From NCBI GenBank assembly GCA_021647245.1, contig JAKIVC010000019.1:1-57555 (forward strand): a stretch of 57,555 nt of DNA, written 5' to 3'. The notes under the pieces were generated by a model. The model had not been told where the DNA came from and searched no databases. It saw only the letters and a program-made list of their open reading frames with translations. The DNA comes from Gammaproteobacteria bacterium. GTDB taxonomy: Bacteria > Pseudomonadota > Gammaproteobacteria > RBG-16-57-12. The translations under genes and the position numbers were made by a program. Below are positions 34,523 through 43,037 of this stretch, piece by piece. Within the stretch, counting starts at the first letter, position 1. Each line of letters opens with the position of its first letter.

Positions 34523-35127
34523 GATTTGGCCTCAATGCCTTGACGAAAGATTGTAAAAACACGGATGGCTTTGTCGCGCATGGTATCGCTCTCCCCGGTA
34601 ATAAGTGACTGCATGACTAAGCCCTGAATCGCTCCAATGAAGAGCTGGCAAGCGGCTGTAGAGTCCACAGAAGGGTCAATTTCACCCGCTGCTTTCCCCT
34701 TTTCGATCCAATCCGCTAGGCGTTGGGCATACTTTTTTAGCAGAGTGCGCACCATCTGCTTGGGTGCACTGTCGTGAGTATGTTGTAACTCACCAAATAA
34801 CATGCGAGGAACACCGGGGTGGCTGGAGACAAATTCGATATGTGCAATGAACATCGCCTCTAAAGCTGCGAGCGGTGTTGGGGCGCTTGCGGCGGCTTTA
34901 TCCACCCGTGCCAGCAGGTGGTCAGCAACCCACGCCATCACCGCCTGCCAGATCGCCTCTTTGCTAGGGAAGTGACGAAATAGAGCGCCTTGAGTTACAT
35001 TCATATGTTTTGCAATCGCTGCGGTCGTGATTTTGCTGGGATTACTCTCTGCCGCCAAGTCGATGACGGCTTTAACTGTAACAGTGCGGCGTTGGTCAGC
35101 ACTCAGGTTCTTTTTTGTGGTTTTCAT
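34519..35127 (-). CDS. TetR family repressor of the ABC exporter operon
   Basis: A 202-residue TetR regulator. The N-terminal helix-turn-helix (about 14-60) has KITTAAIAKHMNVTQGALFRHFPSKEAIW, very close to the family consensus. The C-terminal ligand domain includes a TetR_C-type helix set. It is the first gene of the operon and probably represses it by binding the palindrome at 35142-35165, 15 bp before its start codon. The inducing ligand is unknown. The regulation is inferred from the operator and gene order. Confidence 0.92.
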   Translation of the reverse strand: MKTTKKNLSADQRRTVTVKAVIDLAAESNPSKITTAAIAKHMNVTQGALFRHFPSKEAIWQAVMAWVADHLLARVDKAAASAPTPLAALEAMFIAHIEFVSSHPGVPRMLFGELQHTHDSAPKQMVRTLLKKYAQRLADWIEKGKAAGEIDPSVDSTAACQLFIGAIQGLVMQSLITGESDTMRDKAIRVFTIFRQGIEAKS

Positions 35128-35141
35128 CGAGTTTTCGCTAA

Positions 35142-35165
35142 AAGATAGTAATTGATTACTATCTT
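35142..35165. promoter_or_regulatory. TetR-type operator palindrome
   Basis: Perfect 11-bp arms AAGATAGTAAT and ATTACTATCTT separated by TG, placed between the divergent tetR and mtnD genes and 15 bp from the tetR start. Size and symmetry fit a TetR dimer or dimer pair. Confidence 0.8.
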
Positions 35166-35224
35166 AGAATATTATTGTTTGGTGTCAAGTTTTTTATGCG
35201 CACGTTTGGCGATTGTTTTTTGTT

Positions 35225-35254
35225 TTGCGGTTACACTTTTTCCAGCGTTACAAT
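35225..35254 (+). promoter_or_regulatory. Candidate promoter of mtnDC
   Basis: TTGCGG (35225-35230), an 18-bp spacer and TACAAT (35249-35254), ending 25 bp before the mtnD ATG. Confidence 0.45.
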
Positions 35255-35279
35255 AGCGAAGTTGATTTTGGAGAGCGTG

Positions 35280-35840
35280 ATGAGTGTATTGACTATAGCC
35301 CCAGAGCAAGGTGTTTTATCGCCACAGGTGATTGATGATCCATTGCAAATTAGTGCTGATCTGGCACAGCGCGGTGTGTTGTTTGAGCAGTGGCGAACAG
35401 ACCACTCATTGGCACAGGGTGCCAGCCAAGAGCAGGTTATCGCCGCTTATCGCAGCGAGGTGAACCGCCTAATGAAACGCTACAATTTCCAGTCGGTTGA
35501 TGTGATTAGCCTGGGGCCGGACCACCCGGAAAAAACTATTTTGCGTAATAAGTTTTTGGGCGAGCATACTCACAGCGACTACGAAGTGCGCTTTTTTGTT
35601 GAGGGGTGTGGGCTGTTCTATCTTCACATCAAAGGAGAGGTGCTTGGTTTGATGTGTGAGGCGGGTGACCTGATCAGCGTGCCGAGAGGCGTGCCACACT
35701 GGTTTGATATGGGCGAGTCGCCAGACTTTAAGTGTATCCGGCTATTTACCAGCCAGGAGGGGTGGGTTGCAGAGTATACTGATAACCCGATTGCGGTGAG
35801 CTTCCCGAGTTTTGAGCGATTTAAGGCGCAATACTTGTGA
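35280..35840 (+). CDS. mtnD: Acireductone dioxygenase MtnD
   Basis: Oxidises acireductone in the methionine salvage pathway to the 2-keto precursor of methionine plus formate (Fe form), or by an off-pathway route (Ni form). 186 residues, cupin fold. The metal ligands H96, H98 and E102 are visible in GEHTHSDYEVRFFVEG, with the fourth His in VPRGVPHWFDMG. I start at the ATG at 35280, preceded by a GGAGAG site, because the frame upstream to 35175 lies in the promoter. The stop overlaps the GTG start of mtnC. Confidence 0.93.
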   Translation: MSVLTIAPEQGVLSPQVIDDPLQISADLAQRGVLFEQWRTDHSLAQGASQEQVIAAYRSEVNRLMKRYNFQSVDVISLGPDHPEKTILRNKFLGEHTHSDYEVRFFVEGCGLFYLHIKGEVLGLMCEAGDLISVPRGVPHWFDMGESPDFKCIRLFTSQEGWVAEYTDNPIAVSFPSFERFKAQYL

Positions 35841-36511
35841 TTAAGGCGGTTGTAACAGACATAGAGGGTACAACCACCTCAATCAGTTTTGTGCATGAAA
35901 CCTTATTTCCCTATGCACGAAAAAAGCTCGCACCGTTTATTCGACAGCATGCAGATGAACCTGCGGTTGCTGAGCAATTGGCGGCAGTTTCCGTTGAAGT
36001 TGGGCACACGCTTTCCCTTGATGAAGCCATCCATCAACTGGCTGAGTGGATGGATGACGATAAAAAAATCACCCCGCTAAAAGCGTTGCAGGGGATGCTC
36101 TGGCAACAAGGTTATGAGAATGGCGATTATCAGGGGCACGTTTACCCGGATGCTTATGAGAAGCTTAAACAGTGGGCAGAGTGGGGAGTTCTCCTCTATG
36201 TCTACTCGTCAGGCTCTGTAAAGGCGCAGCAGCTACTCTTCGCCCATACTGAATTTGGTGACATGAGGCCGCTCTTCAGTGGCTATTTTGATACCCAGGT
36301 GGGCAGTAAAGGTGACCCCGCTTCATACCGGATGATTAGCGAGGAGATCGGTCTGCCAGCGGCGGAGATACTGTTTCTTTCTGATCTTCAAGCTGAGCTG
36401 GATGCGGCAACTGCCGCAGGGATGAGTGCGGGGCTGTTGCTTCGGGGTGCTGAGGGGAGGGCGGATGCTGCGGATGTTTATGATGATTTTTATGGTGTTA
36501 CGGTGCCGTGA
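35837..36511 (+). CDS. mtnC: Acireductone synthase (enolase-phosphatase E1) MtnC
   Basis: A HAD-superfamily bifunctional enzyme that enolises and dephosphorylates 2,3-diketo-5-methylthiopentyl-1-phosphate in methionine salvage, giving the substrate of MtnD. 224 residues. It has HAD motif 1 DIEGTTT (D8, E10), motif 2 VYSSGS, and motif 3/4 KGDPASYRMISEEI with FLSDLQAELDAA. The GTG start overlaps the mtnD stop by 4 nt. mtnB, often in the same operon, is not in the window, and neither is mtnA. Confidence 0.93.
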   Translation: MIKAVVTDIEGTTTSISFVHETLFPYARKKLAPFIRQHADEPAVAEQLAAVSVEVGHTLSLDEAIHQLAEWMDDDKKITPLKALQGMLWQQGYENGDYQGHVYPDAYEKLKQWAEWGVLLYVYSSGSVKAQQLLFAHTEFGDMRPLFSGYFDTQVGSKGDPASYRMISEEIGLPAAEILFLSDLQAELDAATAAGMSAGLLLRGAEGRADAADVYDDFYGVTVP

Positions 36512-36564
36512 GCATCTACCCTGCTTATCAAATGCCTTTAGGCTTCCAATGAGTTGATAGAAAA

Positions 36565-36672
36565 ATGGCAGAGGTGCCTATTTTTCTCCACTTATTTCTT
36601 TTTATCGCTATTTTGGCCGCTACTTCCTTAATGTTCTACTTTAAGTTACGCGGTTATCAGGCTGATTTCTAG
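36565..36672 (+). CDS. Possible 35-residue single-span membrane protein
   Basis: A short frame MAEVPIFLHLFLFIAILAATS... ending KLRGYQADF: one strongly hydrophobic helix (about residues 5-25) and a short basic tail, as in many bacterial small membrane proteins. It lies alone between mtnC and the dcw promoter. The ribosome binding site is weak and I recognise no family, so it may be chance. Confidence 0.3.
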   Translation: MAEVPIFLHLFLFIAILAATSLMFYFKLRGYQADF

Positions 36673-36750
36673 CTGTAATTTTATGTGTTACACCCTTCTG
36701 AAAACTACTCCTATGTTGTTGTCTTATAAGAAAAAACACCGGACTTTATC

Positions 36751-36780
36751 TTGACTCGGGCTCCTTGTGGGCTCTATAGT
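36751..36780 (+). promoter_or_regulatory. Sigma70-like promoter of the dcw cluster (Pmra)
   Basis: TTGACT (36751-36756), an 18-bp spacer and TATAGT (36775-36780), 48 bp before the mraZ start. The predicted start site falls next to the GTGG boxes. Confidence 0.65.
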
Positions 36781-36788
36781 GTCAGGAA

Positions 36789-36812
36789 GTGGGTAAAAGT
36801 GGTGTAAAGTGG
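36789..36812 (+). promoter_or_regulatory. MraZ operator: three GTGG direct repeats with 10-bp period
   Basis: GTGGG at 36789, GTGG at 36799 and GTGG at 36809, exactly one helical turn apart. This matches the spacing of the TGGGN repeats that MraZ binds to repress its own dcw promoter in other bacteria. Confidence 0.7.
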
Positions 36813-36827
36813 TTTTTTGGGGGTGTT

Positions 36828-37280
36828 TTGTTACGAGGCGTTAACACAATTAATCTGGATGCTAAGGGGCGCATGGCAATGCCCTCCCGTTATCGGGAAC
36901 AGCTCCAGGAGTCTTGTGAAAGGCAGTTGGTGGTCACGGTGGATCGTGAGCGCCACTTGCTGCTGTATCCGCTACCCGAGTGGGAGCGTGTTGAGCGCAA
37001 GCTGCTTGAACTACCTACTTTCGATCCAAAAGCGCGCCGCTTGCAGCGTTTGATTATGGGCCATGCAACGGATTGTGAAATGGATGGCAGTGGCCGTATT
37101 TTGCTGCCGTCGCCGTTGCGGGAGTTTGCTGCCATTGAGAAGAAAATTGTGATGATTGGGCAGGGTAATAAGTTCGAAATATGGGATGAGGGACGCTGGA
37201 ATGCGCTCTGCTCATCCTATCTGGAAGAGGATGATGATGAGAGTATTAACTTGGCAAGCTGGGGCGGTCTGTCACTCTAA
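36828..37280 (+). CDS. mraZ: Transcriptional regulator MraZ
   Basis: DNA-binding protein of the dcw cluster with two AbrB-like swapped-hairpin domains. I start at the TTG at 36828 because it gives MLRGVNTINLDAKGRMAMPSRYR, the family's normal beginning, and a G-rich site lies just before it. The longer frame from 36789 overlaps the operator. The two DxKGR/DxSGR-type motifs (LDAKGRMAMPSRYR and MDGSGRILLPSPLR) are the DNA-contacting repeats. About 150 residues, typical. It probably represses its own operon through the three GTGG boxes upstream. Confidence 0.93.
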   Translation: MLRGVNTINLDAKGRMAMPSRYREQLQESCERQLVVTVDRERHLLLYPLPEWERVERKLLELPTFDPKARRLQRLIMGHATDCEMDGSGRILLPSPLREFAAIEKKIVMIGQGNKFEIWDEGRWNALCSSYLEEDDDESINLASWGGLSL

Positions 37281-38209
37281 TGGCTGAGCACACTCACTAT
37301 CCTGTTTTGCTTCATGAGGCGGTTGAATCACTTAATATTCAGCCGGACGGAATCTATATCGATGGTACTTTTGGTCGTGGTGGGCATTCGGCTGAAATTC
37401 TGAAGGCGCTGGGAAGTGACGGGCGCTTAATTGGATTTGATAAGGATGATCAGGCGGTTGCGGCGGCTGAGGCGCGTTTTGGTAGTGATTCACGATTTAC
37501 CATGGTCAAGGGCAGCTTTGCCTCCATGGGCGAGTGGGCGGCTGAGAGCGGAGTGGCGGGTCGTGTAAAGGGTATTTTTCTCGACTTGGGTGTTTCGTCA
37601 CCACAGATTGATGATGCAGGTCGTGGTTTTAGCTTTCGTATGGATGGCCCTCTGGATATGCGCATGGCTTCGACGGGGTTGAGTGCAGCGGAGTGGATTG
37701 CTGATGTGGAGCGCCAGCCGCTGGCGGATGTTATTCGCGAGTATGGAGAGGAGCGTTTTGCCTGGAAAATTGCCGGAGCGATTATTGCGGCACGGGATGC
37801 AGCGCCTATTGAAACCACTGAGCAGCTGGCGAATATTATTCGTGCTGCCAGCCCGACCCGTGAGCACCGCATTGATGCGGCAACACGGAGCTTTCAGGGG
37901 ATTCGTATCCATATTAATCGTGAGCTGGATGACCTGAAAGATTGCCTAGAAGATATATTCGAAGTGCTGGCAGTGGGTGGTCGTTTGAGTGTGATCAGCT
38001 TTCACTCCTTAGAAGATCGCATCGTCAAACAGTTTATTCGAACCCATTCGGCAGCGGATGTTTATCCGCGTGGGCTGCCAGTGCGGGAGGATGAAATGCG
38101 TAAGCCACCCCTACGAGCGATCGGTAAGGCGGTAAGGGCGAGTAAACAAGAGATTGCGGAAAATGTGCGCTCGCGCAGTGCCATTATGCGGTGTGCAGAG
38201 AAACAGTAA
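37280..38209 (+). CDS. rsmH: 16S rRNA (cytosine(1402)-N4)-methyltransferase RsmH
   Basis: Methylates N4 of C1402 in 16S rRNA, in the decoding centre. 309 residues, normal size. Signatures: HYPVLLHEAVESLNIQPDGIYIDGTFGRGGHS at the N-terminus, SAM-binding GFDKDDQAV, DLGVSSPQIDDAGRGFSF, FQGIRIHINREL and VISFHSLEDRIVK. It is the second gene of the dcw cluster, one base overlapping mraZ's stop and one base overlapping the ftsL start. Confidence 0.96.
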   Translation: MAEHTHYPVLLHEAVESLNIQPDGIYIDGTFGRGGHSAEILKALGSDGRLIGFDKDDQAVAAAEARFGSDSRFTMVKGSFASMGEWAAESGVAGRVKGIFLDLGVSSPQIDDAGRGFSFRMDGPLDMRMASTGLSAAEWIADVERQPLADVIREYGEERFAWKIAGAIIAARDAAPIETTEQLANIIRAASPTREHRIDAATRSFQGIRIHINRELDDLKDCLEDIFEVLAVGGRLSVISFHSLEDRIVKQFIRTHSAADVYPRGLPVREDEMRKPPLRAIGKAVRASKQEIAENVRSRSAIMRCAEKQ

Positions 38210-38475
38210 TGGCGATACGTATCGTGGTTTTTTTGCTGCTATTGGCTGTGTTGTCGAGTGCCATTGGTGTGGTCTATACCCAGCACCAGAGTCGCAAGCT
38301 ATTTGTTGAGCTGGAGCAGCAGCGCAAAGAGCAGGACAAATTGGAGATTGAATGGGGACGGTTGCAGCTTGAACAGGGCACGCTGGCAACACCGTGGCGT
38401 ATTGAAAGTACAGCGGCGAAGCGCTTAGATATGGCGCTTCCCGGTGAAAACGAGGTTGTAATAGTAAGGCCGTGA
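38209..38475 (+). CDS. ftsL: Cell division protein FtsL
   Basis: A bitopic inner membrane protein of the divisome, 88 residues, typical size. A short cytoplasmic N-terminus and a transmembrane helix (about 4-22) are followed by a coiled coil (SRKLFVELEQQRKEQDKLEIEW) and a C-terminal segment WRIESTAAKRLDMALP conserved in FtsL. It partners with FtsB and FtsQ and helps activate FtsWI. It starts at the ATG at 38209 overlapping the rsmH stop. It overlaps ftsI by 4 nt. Confidence 0.92.
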   Translation: MAIRIVVFLLLLAVLSSAIGVVYTQHQSRKLFVELEQQRKEQDKLEIEWGRLQLEQGTLATPWRIESTAAKRLDMALPGENEVVIVRP

Positions 38476-40178
38476 CAGACCAGGTGCATCAAGATAACTA
38501 TCCCCTTAGGCAAGGATTTGCCCTGTTATTGCTGGGTTCTGTGATGGTCTTGCTGCTTATTCGCGGGGCTTACCTGCATGTGGTTGAGGGTGATTTTCTA
38601 CAGGGTGAGGGTGATGCCCGGTACCTGAGAAATATCGAAATTGGTGCAACACGCGGGATGATTCTTGACCGTAACGGTGAGCCGCTGGCCATCAGTACGC
38701 CCGTTGACTCTGTATGGCTTAACCCTCAGAAACTGAGCCAGAATCGCGCTGAATGGCGGGCGCTGGGCCAGCTGTTAAAGGTGGATGTGGAGAAGGCCTT
38801 AAAGGGGCGTATGGGGCGTGGTTTTGTCTATCTTCGCCGACAGATTGATCCTGACCTTGGTAGGCGTGTTATGGCATTGAATATCAGCGGCGTGCATCTT
38901 CAGCGTGAATATAAACGTTACTACCCTACGGGCGAAGTTTCTGCGCATCTGGTTGGTTTTACCAATGTCGATGACCAAGGGCAAGAGGGAATGGAACTGG
39001 TCTACGATGAGTGGTTGCGCGGAGAGTATGGCGAAAAACAGATTATTCGCGACCTGCGTGGGCGGATTGTTGAGGATGTGAAAAGTATTCGCTCGCCGGT
39101 AGCGGGTGAAAATTTGACCTTGACCATTGATAAGCGTTTGCAGTATCTCGCCTATCGCGAGTTGAAGAGGGCTATCCAGCACCATGATGCTTTGGCGGGT
39201 TCTGCGGTGTTGATGGATGTTAAAACGGGTGAGGTGTTGGCACTGGTGAATCAGCCCGCATTTAACCCGAATAATCGTGCCGAATTGCGCAGTAACCTCT
39301 ATCGCAACCGGGCGGTGACTGATTTGGTGGAGCCTGGATCAATATTAAAACCTTTCACCGTGGCCGCCGCTCTTGAGTCAGGCGCAGTGAGCAGCGATAT
39401 CATGATTGACACCCGGCCCGGTTATCTGCGGGTGGGGAGCCACACGGTGAAGGACTTTCGTAATTATGGTGTGCTCGATCTGACCACGCTGATTCAAAAG
39501 TCTAGCAACGTGGGGGCGGCCAAGCTGGCACAGGCAACTGAGCCAGAGGCGCTGTGGCAGGTGCTGTCAGATGTGGGTTTTGGTGAGCTGCCCGGTACAG
39601 GTTTTCCGGGTGAGCGCGCGGGTCGGTTGCCTCACTATATTGATTGGAATGAGGCGCGGCGAGTGACGCTCTCTTATGGCTATGGCCTCTCTGCATCACC
39701 ATTGCAAATTGCACAGTCTTACACTGCATTAGCCAATGATGGCAAGCTGGTTCCCGCTCGCTTTGTACACCATGAGAGTCTACCGGGCCAAGCGCGCCAG
39801 GCTGCTTTTTCTGCGGATGTGGCGCGCCAAGTTCGCACCATGATGGAGCGTGTTGTAGAGGCGGGTGGTACCGGCCAAAAAGGGGCCATTGCCGGTTATC
39901 GGGTTGCGGCTAAAACCGGCACAGTGAGAAAAGTGGGCGCAACGGGTTATATGGAAGATCGCTATTTAGCGCTCTACGCCGGTTTGGCTCCCGCAAGTGA
40001 TCCACGACTGGTGATGGTGGTCGTGGTTGATGAGCCGCAGGGTGATGAGTATTACGGCGGCGCGGTGGCGGCACCGGTTTTTAGTGCCGTGATGGCGGGT
40101 GCGCTGCGCTTGCTGAATATAGCGCCCGATAATATATCGGTTGAAAATCGACATCAGGCAGCACAGGGGGTGCACTGA
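38472..40178 (+). CDS. ftsI: Peptidoglycan transpeptidase FtsI (PBP3)
   Basis: Division-specific class B penicillin-binding protein, 568 residues, GTG start. It has an N-terminal transmembrane helix (about 16-36) and a pedestal domain with RGMILDRNGEPLA. The transpeptidase domain has SxxK as S290-ILK, SSN at 344-346 and KTG at 481-483, all intact. It crosslinks septal peptidoglycan together with FtsW, which lies further on in the same operon. It follows ftsL with a 4-nt overlap and is followed by murE after 4 nt. Confidence 0.96.
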   Translation: MTDQVHQDNYPLRQGFALLLLGSVMVLLLIRGAYLHVVEGDFLQGEGDARYLRNIEIGATRGMILDRNGEPLAISTPVDSVWLNPQKLSQNRAEWRALGQLLKVDVEKALKGRMGRGFVYLRRQIDPDLGRRVMALNISGVHLQREYKRYYPTGEVSAHLVGFTNVDDQGQEGMELVYDEWLRGEYGEKQIIRDLRGRIVEDVKSIRSPVAGENLTLTIDKRLQYLAYRELKRAIQHHDALAGSAVLMDVKTGEVLALVNQPAFNPNNRAELRSNLYRNRAVTDLVEPGSILKPFTVAAALESGAVSSDIMIDTRPGYLRVGSHTVKDFRNYGVLDLTTLIQKSSNVGAAKLAQATEPEALWQVLSDVGFGELPGTGFPGERAGRLPHYIDWNEARRVTLSYGYGLSASPLQIAQSYTALANDGKLVPARFVHHESLPGQARQAAFSADVARQVRTMMERVVEAGGTGQKGAIAGYRVAAKTGTVRKVGATGYMEDRYLALYAGLAPASDPRLVMVVVVDEPQGDEYYGGAVAAPVFSAVMAGALRLLNIAPDNISVENRHQAAQGVH

Positions 40179-40182
40179 TTTT

Positions 40183-41694
40183 ATGAAGTCAAAAACGAAA
40201 AAACTGCCCCGTTTGAGTCTGATTTTGAATGGCATTGTTGATCTGCCTCAACAGCAGGACTGCGAAGTTTTTGGGATTACCTCAAACAGCAAAGAGGTAT
40301 CCGCCGGTACTCTTTTTGTTGCGTTGTCAGGTATTCGTCACCACGGAGCTGACTTTATTCCCGAGGCGATTGCCGCCGGTGCGGTGGCGGTACTGTGTGA
40401 GCAGACGGATACTCTGGGTGATCTGTCAACCTACGCAGTGCCAGTGATCATCATTGATGATTTGAGCCACCAGCTAGGGTGGATCGCCTCCAGTTTTTAC
40501 GGCCACCCGTCACGCGCCATGACCATGGTCGGTGTGACGGGTACTAATGGTAAAACCACCTGTACCCAGTTATTGGCCCAGGTGTTGAGTAACCAGAGCC
40601 CTTGCGGGGTGATAGGCACCCTTGGCTATGGTTTATATGGGCAGCTGGTTCACGGTGGATATACCACACCCAACGCCATTGAAGTACATAGAATATTGGC
40701 TGATCTGCATGGTGCGGGTGCAACACATGTGGTGATGGAGGTCTCATCCCATGGCCTGGACCAGGGGCGGGTTGAGGGTGTTGTTTTTGATATTGCGCTC
40801 TTTACCAATTTGAGTCGTGATCACCTCGATTATCACGGTGATATGCAGCGTTATGGCAGAGCAAAGCAGCGACTGTTTGTGATGCCTGGATTGAAATACG
40901 CCGTCATCAATACCGATGATGCATTCGGGCGTGCGCTGCTGCGCGATCTGACAGGGTATATCGGCTTGAGCGCCTACAGTTTGGAATTAACCAGTGGACT
41001 GCCTGAGAATCCGTTGATTTCAGCTTCTGAGTTAAAGCTAACGCGAAGTGGATTGCAGATGTCGGTGCGCGACCCGAGTGGCAGCGTCACGATTAAATCG
41101 TCACTATTGGGGCGTTTTAACGCGGCCAATTTATTGGCGATTTACGGAGTTTTGTTATGGCTTGGACTGCCGCGTAACCTGATTGCAGCGCGCTTGGCCA
41201 AGTGTGTTGCGGTACCCGGTCGCATGGAGTGCTTTACGCAGTCGGGTCTGCCGCTGGTGGTGGTGGATTATGCCCACACACCAGATGCTTTGGAACAGGC
41301 GCTGGAAGCACTCCGTGAGCACTGTGATGGAAAGCTGTGGTGTCTGTTTGGTTGTGGTGGTGAGCGGGATAGTGGCAAACGATCACTGATGGGAGCCATT
41401 GCAGAGTGCCACGCTGACAAGGTTATTCTCACAAATGATAACCCGCGTGATGAAGATGCGGCACGGATTATTGTCGATATTTTGGGGGGAGTTACACAGC
41501 AAGAGCGGGTTAAAGTGATTGCTGACCGGGCAGAGGCAATTGACTATGCCATTGCCAACGCCTCAGTAGATGACGTGATTTTGATTGCAGGAAAAGGGCA
41601 TGAAGATTACCAGATCGTGGCGGGCGAAACGGTGGCGTTTAGTGATAGCCAGCAGGTGATAGAGCAGCTGGCTGCACGGCGGGAGCAGGCGTGA
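40183..41694 (+). CDS. murE: UDP-MurNAc-tripeptide synthetase MurE (meso-DAP adding)
   Basis: Adds the third residue to UDP-MurNAc-L-Ala-D-Glu. 503 residues from the ATG at 40183; the frame upstream to 40141 lies inside ftsI. The ATP site is GTNGKTT (120-126). The DNPR motif (419-422 in LTNDNPRDEDA) marks the meso-diaminopimelate-specific type, consistent with a Gram-negative wall. It has the three-domain Mur ligase layout. Its stop overlaps the murF start. Confidence 0.95.
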   Translation: MKSKTKKLPRLSLILNGIVDLPQQQDCEVFGITSNSKEVSAGTLFVALSGIRHHGADFIPEAIAAGAVAVLCEQTDTLGDLSTYAVPVIIIDDLSHQLGWIASSFYGHPSRAMTMVGVTGTNGKTTCTQLLAQVLSNQSPCGVIGTLGYGLYGQLVHGGYTTPNAIEVHRILADLHGAGATHVVMEVSSHGLDQGRVEGVVFDIALFTNLSRDHLDYHGDMQRYGRAKQRLFVMPGLKYAVINTDDAFGRALLRDLTGYIGLSAYSLELTSGLPENPLISASELKLTRSGLQMSVRDPSGSVTIKSSLLGRFNAANLLAIYGVLLWLGLPRNLIAARLAKCVAVPGRMECFTQSGLPLVVVDYAHTPDALEQALEALREHCDGKLWCLFGCGGERDSGKRSLMGAIAECHADKVILTNDNPRDEDAARIIVDILGGVTQQERVKVIADRAEAIDYAIANASVDDVILIAGKGHEDYQIVAGETVAFSDSQQVIEQLAARREQA

Positions 41695-43037
41695 TGATGA
41701 CGCTGCAGCAAGCGGCAACCTTCACCCAAGGCGAGTGCCGTGGTGAGGATGTCGCATTTGATGCGGTCAGTATTGACACCCGCACCTTGGTTGAGGGTTC
41801 GCTATATGTGGCGATCCGTGGTGAGCAGTTTGATGGGCACCATTTTATAGCGCAGGCCGAGCAACAGGGTGCCCGCTGTGTGATGGTGGAGTCTATTCAA
41901 ACAACAAATTTACCGCAATTGGTGGTGAGCGACTGCCGCCTGGCACTGGGGGATCTCGCCCGTCACTGGCGCGAAGAGCTGGCTTTAACCGTTGTCGGTA
42001 TTACGGGTAGTAATGGCAAGACGACCGTGAAAGAGATACTCGCCGCAATTCTTGCTCAGGCGGGGCCGGTCTTAGCAACCAAGGGCAATTTGAATAATGA
42101 TTACGGCGTGCCACTAACGCTGCTTAGCCTACAGCGAGAACATCAATTTGCGGTGGTTGAAATGGGTGCTAATCATAGGGGAGAGATCGCCTATTTGACG
42201 CAACTGGCTAGGCCAGATGTGGCTGTGGTTAACAATGCCGGCCGTGCTCACCTTGAAGGCTTTGGTAGTGAGCAGGGTGTCGCCATTGCCAAGGGTGAGA
42301 TATACGGCGGCCTTACCCGCAGTGGCCGCGCAATTATTAATCGAGATGATCAATATGCAGACTATTGGACTGGCCTCTGCGAGGGCAAACAGATCGTGAG
42401 CTTTGCACTCCATAACAGCGCAGATATTCAAGCAACCTGGCGCGCAGATATTCAGGGCAGCCAACTGGAGGTTGAAACACCAAAGGGAGCTTTTTCCTGC
42501 CAGCTGGCACTACGGGGTGAGCATAATGTCCGTAATGCACTGGCCGCCACCGCGGCTGCATTTGCGTTGGGCATCGATATCAAAAAGATCAGCGCAGGTA
42601 TTGAGGCGGTGAGCCCGGTTAAAGGGCGGCTTAAAGGCTACAACACAGCAAGTGGTGCCTCTGTAATTGATGACAGCTACAACGCTAATCTCAACTCATA
42701 CAGCGCGGCGATTGAGGTACTTAAGAGGTGCTCAGGAAAACGTATATTGGTGATGGCTGATATGGCCGAGCTGGGTGAGTCGGCTGAGAAAGATCATTGC
42801 AAAGTGGGTGAGCAGGCCGCTCGTGCCGGAATCGATGTGCTGTATGCACTGGGCAAACAGTCACAGTGTGCGGTCGAGGCTTTCGAGGGCGAAGCGTATC
42901 ACTTTCTTGAGCAGAATAAATTGATTGCGGCACTGAAAAAAGAGCAAATGCCAGGAAATACTTTATTGGTGAAAGGATCCCGTTCAATGGCGATGGAGCG
43001 CGTTGTTGAGGCCCTGCTGGGCGGAGGGGATGCCTGA
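41694..43037 (+). CDS. murF: UDP-MurNAc-tripeptide--D-Ala-D-Ala ligase MurF
   Basis: Adds D-Ala-D-Ala to the UDP-MurNAc tripeptide. About 447 residues. ATP-binding [12 protein letters not shown] (GSNGKTT at about 105-111), [15 protein letters not shown], and the C-terminal [18 protein letters not shown]. Three possible starts (GTG 41691, ATG 41694, ATG 41697) follow one GGGAG site; 41694 has the best 8-nt spacing. It overlaps the murE stop and shares its own last base region with the mraY start. Confidence 0.95.
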   Translation: MMTLQQAATFTQGECRGEDVAFDAVSIDTRTLVEGSLYVAIRGEQFDGHHFIAQAEQQGARCVMVESIQTTNLPQLVVSDCRLALGDLARHWREELALTVVGITGSNGKTTVKEILAAILAQAGPVLATKGNLNNDYGVPLTLLSLQREHQFAVVEMGANHRGEIAYLTQLARPDVAVVNNAGRAHLEGFGSEQGVAIAKGEIYGGLTRSGRAIINRDDQYADYWTGLCEGKQIVSFALHNSADIQATWRADIQGSQLEVETPKGAFSCQLALRGEHNVRNALAATAAAFALGIDIKKISAGIEAVSPVKGRLKGYNTASGASVIDDSYNANLNSYSAAIEVLKRCSGKRILVMADMAELGESAEKDHCKVGEQAARAGIDVLYALGKQSQCAVEAFEGEAYHFLEQNKLIAALKKEQMPGNTLLVKGSRSMAMERVVEALLGGGDA

